64,000 bases of DNA from Gammaproteobacteria bacterium (GTDB lineage: Bacteria > Pseudomonadota > Gammaproteobacteria > Acidiferrobacterales > Sulfurifustaceae): contig JAOTWF010000002.1 of NCBI GenBank assembly GCA_029863005.1, forward strand, positions 17,545-81,544, read 5' to 3'. This document shows positions 39,171-47,838 of the stretch, in pieces (the stretch's first letter is position 1; the number at the start of each line of letters is the position of its first letter). The notes under the pieces are model-generated. The model saw only the letters and a list, made by a program, of their open reading frames with translations, had not been told where the DNA came from and did not search any database. The position numbers and the translations under genes are program-made.

Positions 39171-41012
39171 ATGGCCTCGTCGTCAAAGAAAGTGATGGTG
39201 ACCGATCTGGTGTTGCGTGATGCGCACCAGTCGTTGCTGGCCACACGCATGCGCACCGAGGACATGCTGCCCATCTGCGACAAGCTCGACAAGGTTGGTT
39301 ACTGGTCGCTGGAAGCCTGGGGAGGCGCTACCTTCGATGCCTGTCTGCGCTTCCTGAAGGAAGATCCTTGGGAACGGTTGCGTAAACTAAAACAAGCGTT
39401 ACCCAAAACACCAATCCAGATGCTGTTGCGCGGCCAGAACCTGCTTGGCTATCGTCATTACTCCGACGACGTGGTCAAGGCCTTCGTGAAAAAGGCGGCA
39501 GAGAACGGCGTCGATGTGTTCCGCATCTTTGACGCCATGAATGACATGCGCAACCTCAAAGTTTCGATCGAGACCGTGCTTGAGGCCGGGAAGCATGCGC
39601 AGGGCGCCATTTGCTATACCACCAGCCCCGTGCACACCACCGAACACTTTGTCGAAATGGCACGGGTAATGGAGAAAATGGGCTGCCAGTCCATCGCCAT
39701 CAAGGACATGGCCGGCCTGATCACGCCGGCACGCACCGTAGAGCTGTATCAGGCACTGTCCAAGGCCGTGAAAATCCCGCTCGCCTTTCATTCGCACACG
39801 ACCGTGGGCGTAGCCAACATCTGCATGTACCTCGCCGTCGAGCACGGGGCAAGACACATCGACACGGCGATCTCCTCGCTTTCCTGGGGCACCAGTCATT
39901 CTCCGACCGAAAGCATGGTGGTCGCCCTGCGCGAAACTCCCTACGACACCGGCCTGAACCTCGAGTCGCTCCAGGAGATCGGCTTTTACTTCCGCGAGGT
40001 GCGCAAGAAATACCACCAGTTTGAGAGTGAATACGCGGAGATCGACACGCGCGTGCAGGTAAGCCAGGTGCCGGGGGGCATGATCTCGAACCTGTCGAAC
40101 CAGCTCAAGGAACAGGGCGCACTCAACCGCATGAACGAAGTGCTGGCAGAAATCCCGCGTGTGCGAGAGGATCTCGGCTTCCCGCCGCTGGTGACACCGA
40201 CCTCCCAAATTGTCGGTACTCAGGCCGTGCTCAACGTGCTCACCGGAAACCGCTACAAAAGCATCACCAACGAGGTGAAGCTCTACCTCCAGGGACGCTA
40301 CGGAAGAGCACCGGGCAAGATCAACGACGCCGTGCGCAACATGGCCATTGGCAGCGAGGAAGTGATCACCTGCCGCCCGGCGGACAAGATCAAGCCCGAG
40401 CTCCATCGCTTGCGGGAGGAAATCGGCGATCTCGCCAAAAGTGAGGAAGACGTCCTGACTTTTGCCATGTTCCCCGAAATCGGGCGCAAGTTTCTCGAAG
40501 AGCGCGCCGCCGGTACCCTCACCCCGGAAGAACTCAAGCCGCCCAAATCCGCGGTAACGACAGGCCTGCCGGCCTACGCGCCAACGGATTTCAATGTCAC
40601 GATGCATGGCGAGACCTATCACATCCGCGTCACTGGCGCCGGTCACAAGACCGAAGAACAGCGTCCGTTCTTCGTTTCGGTGGACGGTGTGCCGGAGCAA
40701 ATTCTCATCGAAACGCTCACCGAGACGATTCCGACCGATGCCGGCATGGTGGACACACGCCGCGCGTCCAAAGGATCGAAGCGACCCAAAGCGTCCAAGG
40801 AAGGCCATGTCACCAGTTCCATGCCCGGCACCATCGTGGACATCCTGGTCAAGGCCGGCGCCAAAGTGAAAGCCGGCGACCCGGTGCTGGTAATCGAGGC
40901 CATGAAAATGGAAAACGAAGTGCCGGCCCCGGTGGCCGGGATGATTAAGGCAGTAAATGTCGCCAAGGGTGACAGCGTTAATCCCGACGAAGCCCTGGTT
41001 GAGATTGAATAA
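39171..41012 (+). CDS. pycB: Pyruvate carboxylase subunit B (oxaloacetate decarboxylase alpha-like)
   Basis: The carboxyltransferase TIM barrel occupies about residues 8-290 (TDLVLRDAHQSLLATRMRTEDML, WGGATFDACLRFL, LLRGQNLLGYRHY, VFRIFDAMNDMRN, the lysine region IKDMAGL, then FHSHTTVG). A conserved PYC/OADA helical domain follows, and a biotinyl domain at about 540-613 has the biotin lysine in VIEAMKMENEV. The family also includes the alpha subunit of the Na+-pumping oxaloacetate decarboxylase. No oadB or oadG is nearby and pycA precedes it, so pyruvate carboxylase is the better call. A good AGAGGAA precedes the ATG. Confidence 0.92.
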   Translation: MASSSKKVMVTDLVLRDAHQSLLATRMRTEDMLPICDKLDKVGYWSLEAWGGATFDACLRFLKEDPWERLRKLKQALPKTPIQMLLRGQNLLGYRHYSDDVVKAFVKKAAENGVDVFRIFDAMNDMRNLKVSIETVLEAGKHAQGAICYTTSPVHTTEHFVEMARVMEKMGCQSIAIKDMAGLITPARTVELYQALSKAVKIPLAFHSHTTVGVANICMYLAVEHGARHIDTAISSLSWGTSHSPTESMVVALRETPYDTGLNLESLQEIGFYFREVRKKYHQFESEYAEIDTRVQVSQVPGGMISNLSNQLKEQGALNRMNEVLAEIPRVREDLGFPPLVTPTSQIVGTQAVLNVLTGNRYKSITNEVKLYLQGRYGRAPGKINDAVRNMAIGSEEVITCRPADKIKPELHRLREEIGDLAKSEEDVLTFAMFPEIGRKFLEERAAGTLTPEELKPPKSAVTTGLPAYAPTDFNVTMHGETYHIRVTGAGHKTEEQRPFFVSVDGVPEQILIETLTETIPTDAGMVDTRRASKGSKRPKASKEGHVTSSMPGTIVDILVKAGAKVKAGDPVLVIEAMKMENEVPAPVAGMIKAVNVAKGDSVNPDEALVEIE

Positions 41013-41096
41013 GGCTTAAAATCTCCAAGGCGCGAATTCACTGGATAATCATCTTCCCACGCACCACTCTCCAGCAAGATAGCTGTCGATCGTTAC

Positions 41097-41672
41097 ATGA
41101 AACTAATTTTGGCTTCCTCCTCCCCCTATCGCCGCGAACTGTTGGAGCGGTTGAAAATTCCCTTTGAGGTGATCACTCCGGAGATAGACGAAACTCCGCG
41201 TTCCGGCGAAGCACCGGAACAAGTGGTCGAAAGACTGGCTATCGAAAAGGCGGAAAAAGTGGCCAACCAGAACCCGGGGGCGCTAGTGATCGGTTCGGAC
41301 CAAGTAGCGGTCTATGACGAGAAAATCGTAGGCAAACCGCATAACCACGACAAGGCCGTGGAACAACTGCGCAGTGCTTCGGGGAAAACCGTGACGCTAT
41401 ACACCGGGCTCGCGCTGATCAATGCCGCTACCCGGCGCGTGCAATGCGAGGTCGTCCCGTACCGCGTAACTTTCCGCCACTTGAATGAGGGACAAATCGA
41501 ATCTTACCTGCGTCAGGAACAACCATACTCCTGTACCGGCAGCGTCAGATCGGAAGGCCTGGGCATCGCCTTGCTGGAGAAATTCGAGGGCGACGATCAC
41601 AACACCCTGATTGGGCTGCCGCTCATCCGCCTGGTACGGATGCTCGAAAGCGAAGGGATAAAAATAATTTAA
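41097..41672 (+). CDS. maf: Maf-like nucleotide pyrophosphatase (YceF type)
   Basis: A Maf/HAM1-fold pyrophosphatase of 191 residues. It has the N-terminal LILASSSPYRRELLERL, the motifs VIGSDQVAV and IVGKPHNHDKAVEQL, and SEGLGIALLEKFEGDDHNTLIGLPL. The YceF subgroup hydrolyses 7-methyl-GTP; the S-YRRELL form fits that subgroup. In many gammaproteobacteria it lies directly beside yceD. Here pycAB intervenes. It ends 34 bases before the convergent sppA. Confidence 0.93.
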   Translation: MKLILASSSPYRRELLERLKIPFEVITPEIDETPRSGEAPEQVVERLAIEKAEKVANQNPGALVIGSDQVAVYDEKIVGKPHNHDKAVEQLRSASGKTVTLYTGLALINAATRRVQCEVVPYRVTFRHLNEGQIESYLRQEQPYSCTGSVRSEGLGIALLEKFEGDDHNTLIGLPLIRLVRMLESEGIKII

Positions 41673-41706
41673 TTAATCGTCACCCAAACACAGGCCAGGA
41701 ATTTGG

Positions 41707-42690
41707 TTATTTCAGAACTGGCGCACGGCCAAGAAAATCGGTGCCGAGTGTTTGCGCCATGGCCGTACCCAGTCGTCGTGCAAATCGGTCGAAGACGTTT
41801 TCCCGATAAGTGTAATCGACGATTTCTTCCGCGCCGATCACCTCGCGCGCCACGTAACTGGTGCCGCCGAGACTGTCCACCAAACCCATCTTGATGGCTT
41901 CTTCACCCGTCCAGAAAAGTCCCGAGTACATGTCCTTGGTTTCCTTCAGTGCTTCACCTCGTCCCTGGCGTACAGTGTCGATAAATTGCTTGTGAATCTC
42001 AGTGAGCATTTGCTGGGCATGTTTCACTTCCCCAGGCTTCACGGGTCCGAAAGGATCAAGAAAACCCTTATGCTCGCCGGCAGTGATGAGGCGTCGCTCC
42101 ACGCCGAGTTTCTTCATCGAATCCACGAAGCCAAAACCATTCATGAGCACACCGATGGAACCGACGACGCTCGCCTTGTCGGCATAGATTTTGTCTGCGG
42201 CCGCGACAACGTAGTAGCAGCCCGAAGCGCACACGTCACCAATGACGGCATACAAGGGGACCTTCGGATATTTCGTGCGCAAGCGTTTTATTTCATCGTT
42301 GATATAGCCGGCCTGCACCGGGCTCCCGCCAGGGCTGTTGGCGCGCAGGACAATACCCTGAGTTGTTTTGTTCTCAAACGCGGCACGCAAACCGGAAATG
42401 ACGTTGTCAGCGTTGGCGAGGCTGTCGGCACTGATTACGCCTTGCATGTCGATGAGTGCGGTGTGACGTGACTTCAGCGCTTTGCTGCTCAAGCTATCAG
42501 ACATCGCGATCACCAAAACCAATACCAGATAGATGGCGAAGAACAGCTTGAAGAAAATGCCCCATCGACGTGACCGACGCTGCTCCGTCAGCGAGGCAAA
42601 CGCCAGCCGTTCAAGCAGATCACGCTCCCAGTGTGCTGGCCGGCCGTTGGCGGCGGAATCCGCTAGGGGAGAAGGATTGTCGTCTGTCAT
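41707..42690 (-). CDS. sppA: Signal peptide peptidase SppA-type (S49)
   Basis: A membrane serine peptidase of 327 residues that degrades signal-peptide remnants. A membrane anchor at about 43-63 (GIFFKLFFAIYLVLVLVIAMS) precedes the S49 domain: IVLRANSPGGSPVQAGYI, then the catalytic serine region GDVCASGCYYVVAAADKIYAD and the downstream SVVGSIGVL with LITAGEHKGFLDPF. It is the short, single-domain form (compare the 618-residue E. coli SppA), and its anchored architecture recalls SohB or bacterial 36K SppA. It sits at the rluC-HAD-Rieske-sppA group. Confidence 0.92.
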   Translation of the reverse strand: MTDDNPSPLADSAANGRPAHWERDLLERLAFASLTEQRRSRRWGIFFKLFFAIYLVLVLVIAMSDSLSSKALKSRHTALIDMQGVISADSLANADNVISGLRAAFENKTTQGIVLRANSPGGSPVQAGYINDEIKRLRTKYPKVPLYAVIGDVCASGCYYVVAAADKIYADKASVVGSIGVLMNGFGFVDSMKKLGVERRLITAGEHKGFLDPFGPVKPGEVKHAQQMLTEIHKQFIDTVRQGRGEALKETKDMYSGLFWTGEEAIKMGLVDSLGGTSYVAREVIGAEEIVDYTYRENVFDRFARRLGTAMAQTLGTDFLGRAPVLK

Positions 42691-42700
42691 TACCTGGACC

Positions 42701-43090
42701 TCATGAAACGCTTTTTGAACCTACCAAGTGTAGATCATCCCCGGGTTCAAGGAGAATGACGCCATTTTCCTCGGTCACCGGAAGCTTCACCAGTCCCGTG
42801 CCCACGCACGGACCACCGACACAGGAGCCGGTGGCTGGAATGTATCGCGCGCCGTGCGTGGCACACAGCAGGTGCTCGCCAAAGGCGTCGAAAAAATCTC
42901 CCTCGTTCCAATCGAGCTCCAGGGAGCGGTGGGCGCAGCGGTTGAGATAGCCGTGCGCCACACCGTTGAAACGAATCACGAAGGCGGGAGCCTCCTCGCC
43001 GCAACGGAGAACCGCAAAACGAAATCCGCGCCCGCGTTCCGTCAAATCGCGGCTGCGGCAGATGATTGATCGCGGTTCGGCTGAAGCCAC
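42701..43090 (-). CDS. Rieske [2Fe-2S] domain protein
   Basis: A soluble 129-residue protein consisting mainly of one Rieske domain: first ligands CAH (in NRCAHRSLELDW) and second ligands CATHGARY, which coordinate a [2Fe-2S] cluster through two Cys and two His, then SCVGGPCVGTGLV. It resembles the small ferredoxin-like Rieske proteins of dioxygenase systems or NirD. Its partner is unknown. The GTG start has GAGG seven bases upstream and overlaps the HAD gene by 49 bases. A TTG at 43045 that overlaps the HAD stop is a weaker alternative. Confidence 0.88.
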   Translation of the reverse strand: MASAEPRSIICRSRDLTERGRGFRFAVLRCGEEAPAFVIRFNGVAHGYLNRCAHRSLELDWNEGDFFDAFGEHLLCATHGARYIPATGSCVGGPCVGTGLVKLPVTEENGVILLEPGDDLHLVGSKSVS

Positions 43091-43728
43091 GCATAAACCT
43101 CATTAAACGAATCAAGACAGGCCAGTGGACCATGCTCCATGAGCAATTCGCGACCGTGCACGCCGTATGTCACCGCCAGGCTATCCAGGCCCGCTTGGCG
43201 TGCCATGTGCATGTCGTAGGTGGTGTCGCCCACCATCAACGCCCTTTCCGCCTTGATACCCGTATGCTGCAAAATATCCTCCAGCATCCGTGGATGCGGT
43301 TTGGAGAAGGCCTCATCGGCACAACGTGTGATTCGGAAAAGATGTGCCATGCCGGTATCGCGCAAAACTCGATCCAGCCCGCGGCGCGCCTTGCCAGTTG
43401 CCACCGCCAACAGAAAACCCTTGGCCACGAGCGCTTCCAGTCCTTCACGCACGCCCGGGAACAGCGGCATTTCCGTCTGATCAAGATGCAGAAAATGTTG
43501 GCGATAACGTTCGATGACCTCGGCGCGCGTGGCATGGTCCACTTCGGGCAACAACTGCATAACGGCCTCAGAGAGACCGAGACCGATGACATGACGCGTG
43601 GCCTCCTCGCCAGGAGGCGGTGCACCCACATCATTCACGGCCACCGTGAAACAGCGCACGATTTTTGCGACGGAATCCATGAGGGTGCCGTCCCAATCAA
43701 ATACGATTAGGTCATGCCGCGGTTTCAT
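43042..43728 (-). CDS. HAD-superfamily hydrolase (phosphoglycolate phosphatase-like)
   Basis: A 228-residue HAD phosphatase with the nucleophile motif VFDWDGTLMDS, motif II ATGKARRGL, motif III lysine in SKPHPRM and motif IV VGDTTYDMHMA. The cap domain lies between the first two motifs (about residues 20-90). This gene occupies the position of the HAD gene between rluC and sppA in pseudomonads. The substrate is not known; phosphoglycolate or a nucleotide is possible. The ATG at 43728 is used, inside the rluC 3' end, as the longer track start lies deep in rluC. Confidence 0.9.
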   Translation of the reverse strand: MKPRHDLIVFDWDGTLMDSVAKIVRCFTVAVNDVGAPPPGEEATRHVIGLGLSEAVMQLLPEVDHATRAEVIERYRQHFLHLDQTEMPLFPGVREGLEALVAKGFLLAVATGKARRGLDRVLRDTGMAHLFRITRCADEAFSKPHPRMLEDILQHTGIKAERALMVGDTTYDMHMARQAGLDSLAVTYGVHGRELLMEHGPLACLDSFNEVYAWLQPNRDQSSAAAAI

Positions 43729-44677
43729 GTGCGAGGCGTTCGAGTAAGGCAGTGAGTTCGGCAGGAAGCGGGGCTTCAACGTTTATTTTTTGATCGTGCA
43801 GCGGATGTGAAAACTGCAGCCGCCAGGCATGCAGAAACATGCGCTTCAGCCCAAGCCGTTGCAGGTGCCGGTTGAAGTCGCGATCACCGTATTTGTCGTC
43901 TCCGGCGATGGGATACCCCGTGTGGGCGGCGTGCACGCGCGCCTGGTGGGTGCGGCCGGTGAGCAGGCGGATCTCCATCAGCGAGGACGAAGCGTAGCGT
44001 TGCCGCGGCGTGAACACACTTGCCGCTTCCCGCCCCTCCTCGGTCACCTCCACCATCCGCTCGCCCGACCGCGGACGGTTCTTTTCCAGCGACGCCCGCA
44101 CTTCACGTGCGCCGCCGCGCCAGGCCCCGGCCACCAGGGCGAGATAAGACTTCTCGAGCTGGCCGTCACGCAGCATCCGGTGAAGTCGGAGCAATGCCGG
44201 CCGGCTTTTGGCCAGCAGCAGGCAACCGGAAGTGTCGCGGTCCAGGCGATGCGCCAGTTCCAGGGACGGAATTTCAGGACGCAAGCCGCGCAAGGCCTCA
44301 ATCAGCCCGATGCTGACCCCGCTGCCGGCATGTACGGCCAGGCCCGACGGTTTGTTGATGACCATCAGGTCGTCATCCTCATGGATAATGCGTGGCAACA
44401 ACCAGGCAAAACCTTCTGCCTCCCCGGCCTTAAGCGCCGGGGGCGCTTGTCGCAAGGGGGGTATCCGCACTACATCCCCCGCTTCCAAACGGTACTCCGG
44501 GCGCGCCCGGCCCTTGTTGATCCGCACCTCGCCCTTACGCAGGATGCGGTAGATGCGGCTCTTGGGAACACCTTTGAGGGTAGCGATCAGAAAATTGTCC
44601 AGGCGCTGGCCAGCGCGGGTTTCATCAATTTCGAGGTAACGAACAGCGGGAGGAACAGGGTCTACGGCCTTTTTCAT
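43712..44677 (-). CDS. rluC: 23S rRNA pseudouridine synthase RluC
   Basis: RluC modifies uridines 955, 2504 and 2580 (E. coli numbering) of 23S rRNA. An S4 domain lies at about residues 18-85 (GQRLDNFLIATLKGVPKSRIYRILRKGEVRIN). The pseudouridine synthase domain follows, with the catalytic Asp in LAHRLDRDTSGCLLLAK near 155 and LLTGRTHQARVHAAHTGYPIAGDDKYGD near 250. The track ORF is 56 residues too long; ATG 44677 gives 321 residues. It is divergent from rne, the classic arrangement. Confidence 0.95.
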   Translation of the reverse strand: MKKAVDPVPPAVRYLEIDETRAGQRLDNFLIATLKGVPKSRIYRILRKGEVRINKGRARPEYRLEAGDVVRIPPLRQAPPALKAGEAEGFAWLLPRIIHEDDDLMVINKPSGLAVHAGSGVSIGLIEALRGLRPEIPSLELAHRLDRDTSGCLLLAKSRPALLRLHRMLRDGQLEKSYLALVAGAWRGGAREVRASLEKNRPRSGERMVEVTEEGREAASVFTPRQRYASSSLMEIRLLTGRTHQARVHAAHTGYPIAGDDKYGDRDFNRHLQRLGLKRMFLHAWRLQFSHPLHDQKINVEAPLPAELTALLERLAHETAA

Positions 44678-44697
44678 TCCATCGAAATAATAACAGA

Positions 44698-44727
44698 TTG
44701 CTGCGTGGCCATTTCGTTTGCTATAGT
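44698..44727 (+). promoter_or_regulatory. Candidate sigma70 promoter of rne
   Basis: TTGCTG (44698-44703), 18 bases, then TATAGT (44722-44727). Transcription from about 44734 would give a leader of about 465 bases before the rne ATG, comparable with the unusually long rne leader known in E. coli. Confidence 0.5.
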
Positions 44728-44733
44728 GCAGAT

Positions 44734-45199
44734 GTGTACTTTCAGTTAATTCTATGAATTTAACGCAAGTACTCGAAACGCAACGGATTTTTTGCGCGAG
44801 CTTAAGCCAGCGCGGGTCTTTCCGCACCGTTGCCCACCGGCCCACACGATCCGGTGCTTACACCTGAAAGCGGACTGAACCCAAAATGGGTAACACGCCT
44901 CTCCCCTAATTCCTGTAGAGGCGTATGGATTAGACGCTCCAGATTGAGCGAGTACCTGCCGAGATCAGTACAGGCAGACGACGCGTGGGACAGGCAAAAC
45001 CTGTTCACGGCGTGATTAATAGTCTGAATTGCAAAACCGCGCAATGTTTTTTGGCGCGGGACCAAAGGTAGAAGGCCACCGAATCACATCAGGCGGCCTC
45101 TGCACCCTGTCGGCAGGACGAGGTTCCACCATGTCGCGCTGAAAACAACAGCGCGGCCGGAATTGCGCGCCAATCCGGACGTCGGGGACACCAACAACA
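44734..45199 (+). promoter_or_regulatory. Long structured 5' leader of rne
   Basis: There is no credible gene between rluC and rne. The region folds into several simple hairpins: CACCGG...CCGGTG at 44835-44856, ACGCCTCT...AGAGGCGT with a 14-base loop at 44895-44924, and shorter ones further on. In E. coli a structured rne leader lets RNase E cut its own message and control its level (rne5 element). I infer the same function from position and structure, since I cannot align it to the Rfam model here. Confidence 0.5.
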
Positions 45200-47566
45200 A
45201 TGAAGCGTATTCTTTTCAACGCAACTCATCCCGAGGAGTTGCGCTTGGCTGTGGTCGACGGCCAGAAACTGCTTGATCTCGACATCGAATCCTCCACCTA
45301 CCAGCAGAAAAAGGGAAATATCTACAAGGGCAAGATAACCCGTGTAGAACCCAGTCTGGAAGCCGCTTTCGTGGACTACGGTTCTGAACGTCAGGGTTTT
45401 CTGCCCCTCAAGGAAATCTCCCGCCTCTATTTCCAGGATTACAACGAGCGCACCCCCATGAGCCAGGTGCGCATCAAAGACGTTATCCGGGAAGACCAGG
45501 AATTGATTGTCCAGGTGGACAAGGAAGAGCGCGGCACCAAGGGGGCGGCGCTGACCACCTTTATCAGCCTTGCCGGGCGTTACCTGGTGCTGATGCCGAA
45601 CAACCCCAAAGGCGGCGGGATTTCCCGACGGATTGAGGGCGAGGAACGCGCCGAATTGCGCGAGGCCATGGCACAACTCAAACTTCCCAATGACTACTCT
45701 GTCATTGCCCGTACCGCCGGTATCGGTCGCTCAGCTGAGGAATTGCAGTGGGATCTCGACTACCTGATTCATCTGTGGGAGGCCATCTCCAAGGCCGCAC
45801 AGGACCGTGCTGCGCCCTTCCTGATCTACCAGGAAAGCAATCTGGTGGTGCGCGCCACCCGCGATTACCTCAAGTCAGACATCGGCGACATCATGGTGGA
45901 TAATCCGGAAATCCACGAGCGCATGTCGAAATTCATGCAACAAGTGGCGCCGCAGTTTCTGGACAAACTCAAGCTATACAAGGACGAAACCCCGCTGTTC
46001 TCGCGCTTCCAGATTGAACATCAGATCGAATCGGCATTCTCACGTGAAGTACGCTTGGAATCGGGCGGCGCGGTCGTGTTCGACAAGACCGAGGCGCTGG
46101 TCACCATCGACGTCAACTCCTCGCGCGCTACCAAGGGAGCGGACATCGAAGAGACGGCGTTGAATACGAATCTGGAAGCGGCTGAGGAAGTCGCCCGTCA
46201 GCTGCGGTTGCGTGACCTTGGTGGCCTGATTGTCATCGATTTCATCGACATGACACCCGAGCGCAGCCGTCGCGAAGTGGAAAACCGTCTGTTCGAATCG
46301 CTCAAGATGGACCGTGCCCGTACCCAAGTCGGGCGTATTTCCCGCTTCGGCCTGCTCGAGATGTCGCGCCAACGCCTGCGCCCCTCGCTCGGAGAGTCCT
46401 CCAGCCTGATCTGCCCTCGCTGCCGGGGGACCGGACACATTCGCAGTGTCCAATCCTCCGCCCTCTCGATCCTGCGCATGATCCAGGAAGAGGCCATGAA
46501 GGAAAACACCGCAGCTGTGCATGTCCATTTGCCGATCGATACCGCCACTTTTCTGCTTAACGAAAAACGCATGGAGATCAGTGCGATCGAGTCGCGCATC
46601 GGCACCCCGATCATGGTCATCGCGATGCCGGACATGGAAACACCGCACTATCACATCCGCCGTCTGCGGATCGATGAATACGAGGCCGAGGCCGATGTTC
46701 CCAGTTACGAGATCGACCTTATCGAGGACGATGAAGAAGAAGAAAGAAAACCCACTCCAGCGGCACCAGATACCACGGAAGCCGAAAAACCGGTAATCGG
46801 TCCGCTCACCCACGCCGCGGCCCCGCCGGAGCGCTCGAAGGCCGCGGTCAACGGCGGCGGCCTCATCAAAAAATTCATAACCGGCCTCTTCGGAACAAAA
46901 GAAAAGGAGGAAAAAAAGCCCTCATCGTCGGCACGCCCGGCGCGCCAGCACCCGCCGCACCGGGGGCATGGTGGTGGACGTCCGCCGCATCGGCCTTCTC
47001 ATGGACAACGCCATGAGCGACATGAACGTCATGGACATTCTGACCGACGCCCCGGTGGACAGGAACAGGGTCGCCCACGTCCGCCCCAGACACCACAGGC
47101 GGGGAATTCCTCCGGCCCAAGTCCCGGCAACGAAGCCAATTCGTCTCAGCGCGAGCGCCATGAAGGCACAGGGGGAAGACGCCGTCGTCGGGGCCGTCGT
47201 CGGGGACGTGGTCAGGAAAACCGACCGCCACAAGACCGGCAAAACCCGAACGCACGCCAAGGTGACACGGAATCGAGCAAACCGTCTGAAGGATCGGCGC
47301 GGGAATCACGCCATTCGCGGGAGGAGACGCCTCGTGTGCCGGCAACAACGGCACTTACTGCTCCGGAAACATTAACGAGCCATGAGTCGTACGTCTCTAC
47401 CGTAACCAAAGCACCGGAACAGAATGATGGCTGGCATACTCCCTCCGCCGATGATTCCGTGCAGGAAGCACATGGGCGTCCGGATAAAGTGGAGTCGCAG
47501 CCAAAACCGGAGTTGGTTCAGGTCGAAACCCGGTTTGATAGCGACGACGATAAAGGAAACAAATAA
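45200..47566 (+). CDS. rne: Ribonuclease E
   Basis: The endoribonuclease core of the degradosome, 788 residues. An S1 domain lies at about 35-125 (VEPSLEAAFVDYGSERQGFLPLKEI). The catalytic region has TIDVNSSRATKG and LIVIDFIDM, which contain the two metal-binding Asp, and the zinc-link CPRCRGTGHIRS lies near 412. After about residue 520 the chain is low-complexity, charged and Arg/Pro-rich (HGHSDRRPGGQ, GRRRRRGRRRGRGQ), an RNA-binding and scaffold tail. That tail is shorter than in E. coli (1061 residues total). The small ending LVQVETRFDSDDD could be a protein-docking motif. Confidence 0.97.
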   Translation: MKRILFNATHPEELRLAVVDGQKLLDLDIESSTYQQKKGNIYKGKITRVEPSLEAAFVDYGSERQGFLPLKEISRLYFQDYNERTPMSQVRIKDVIREDQELIVQVDKEERGTKGAALTTFISLAGRYLVLMPNNPKGGGISRRIEGEERAELREAMAQLKLPNDYSVIARTAGIGRSAEELQWDLDYLIHLWEAISKAAQDRAAPFLIYQESNLVVRATRDYLKSDIGDIMVDNPEIHERMSKFMQQVAPQFLDKLKLYKDETPLFSRFQIEHQIESAFSREVRLESGGAVVFDKTEALVTIDVNSSRATKGADIEETALNTNLEAAEEVARQLRLRDLGGLIVIDFIDMTPERSRREVENRLFESLKMDRARTQVGRISRFGLLEMSRQRLRPSLGESSSLICPRCRGTGHIRSVQSSALSILRMIQEEAMKENTAAVHVHLPIDTATFLLNEKRMEISAIESRIGTPIMVIAMPDMETPHYHIRRLRIDEYEAEADVPSYEIDLIEDDEEEERKPTPAAPDTTEAEKPVIGPLTHAAAPPERSKAAVNGGGLIKKFITGLFGTKEKEEKKPSSSARPARQHPPHRGHGGGRPPHRPSHGQRHERHERHGHSDRRPGGQEQGRPRPPQTPQAGNSSGPSPGNEANSSQRERHEGTGGRRRRRGRRRGRGQENRPPQDRQNPNARQGDTESSKPSEGSARESRHSREETPRVPATTALTAPETLTSHESYVSTVTKAPEQNDGWHTPSADDSVQEAHGRPDKVESQPKPELVQVETRFDSDDDKGNK

Positions 47567-47572
47567 ATTAAT

Positions 47573-47838
47573 AACCCGCCTGTAGCCGCCGGATCTCGAG
47601 ACGAAGGATTTCGGAAACGGCGGCATTGCGCCTAGGGAAGCTTTGCTCAGGGCAGCTTCCTGCGTCCATTGCCGAAGGGGCTGCCAGATCCCGAGACGAA
47701 GGTTTTCGGAGATGGCAGCCGGCGACTCAAGGAATAAGGCTCTGGAAGGGCAGCCCTGCTTCCTCCGTCCGAAGGAGCTTCGCCACGGGACGGAGTCGCG
47801 CGTTCTCCTTGGGCATTGGGCGCTAGGCGGGTTTTTTT
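47573..47838 (+). ncRNA. Candidate structured RNA with tandem co-varying hairpins after rne
   Basis: A 9-bp inverted repeat, AACCCGCCT (47573-47581) and AGGCGGGTT (47825-47833), encloses the region, and seven T residues (47832-47838) follow. Inside are two related units. Hairpin A (47585-47624) has stem GCCGCCG/CGGCGGC. Hairpin B (47690-47719) has stem GCTGCCA/TGGCAGC, with nearly the same loop (CGAGACGAAGG, then TTTCGGA). Two base pairs differ by compensatory changes. Further stems are GGAAGCT/AGCTTCC (47636-47660) and CTCCGTCC/GGACGGAG (near 47762-47795). GGA occurs about ten times. It may be an rne 3' UTR element or a separate small RNA; no clear promoter is seen. Confidence 0.45.

Noticed and set aside
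39399-40808. 469-residue ORF antisense to pycB
   Set aside because: Same reason: the sense frame has all carboxyltransferase and biotinyl motifs and its own ribosome site.
39171-41012. Alpha subunit of a sodium-pumping oxaloacetate decarboxylase
   Set aside because: The family fits, but no oadB or oadG gene is present and a biotin carboxylase gene lies directly upstream, so pyruvate carboxylase is favoured.
47573-47838. RNase P RNA, 6S RNA, tmRNA or SRP RNA after rne
   Set aside because: None of the conserved core sequences of these RNAs could be found in either strand.
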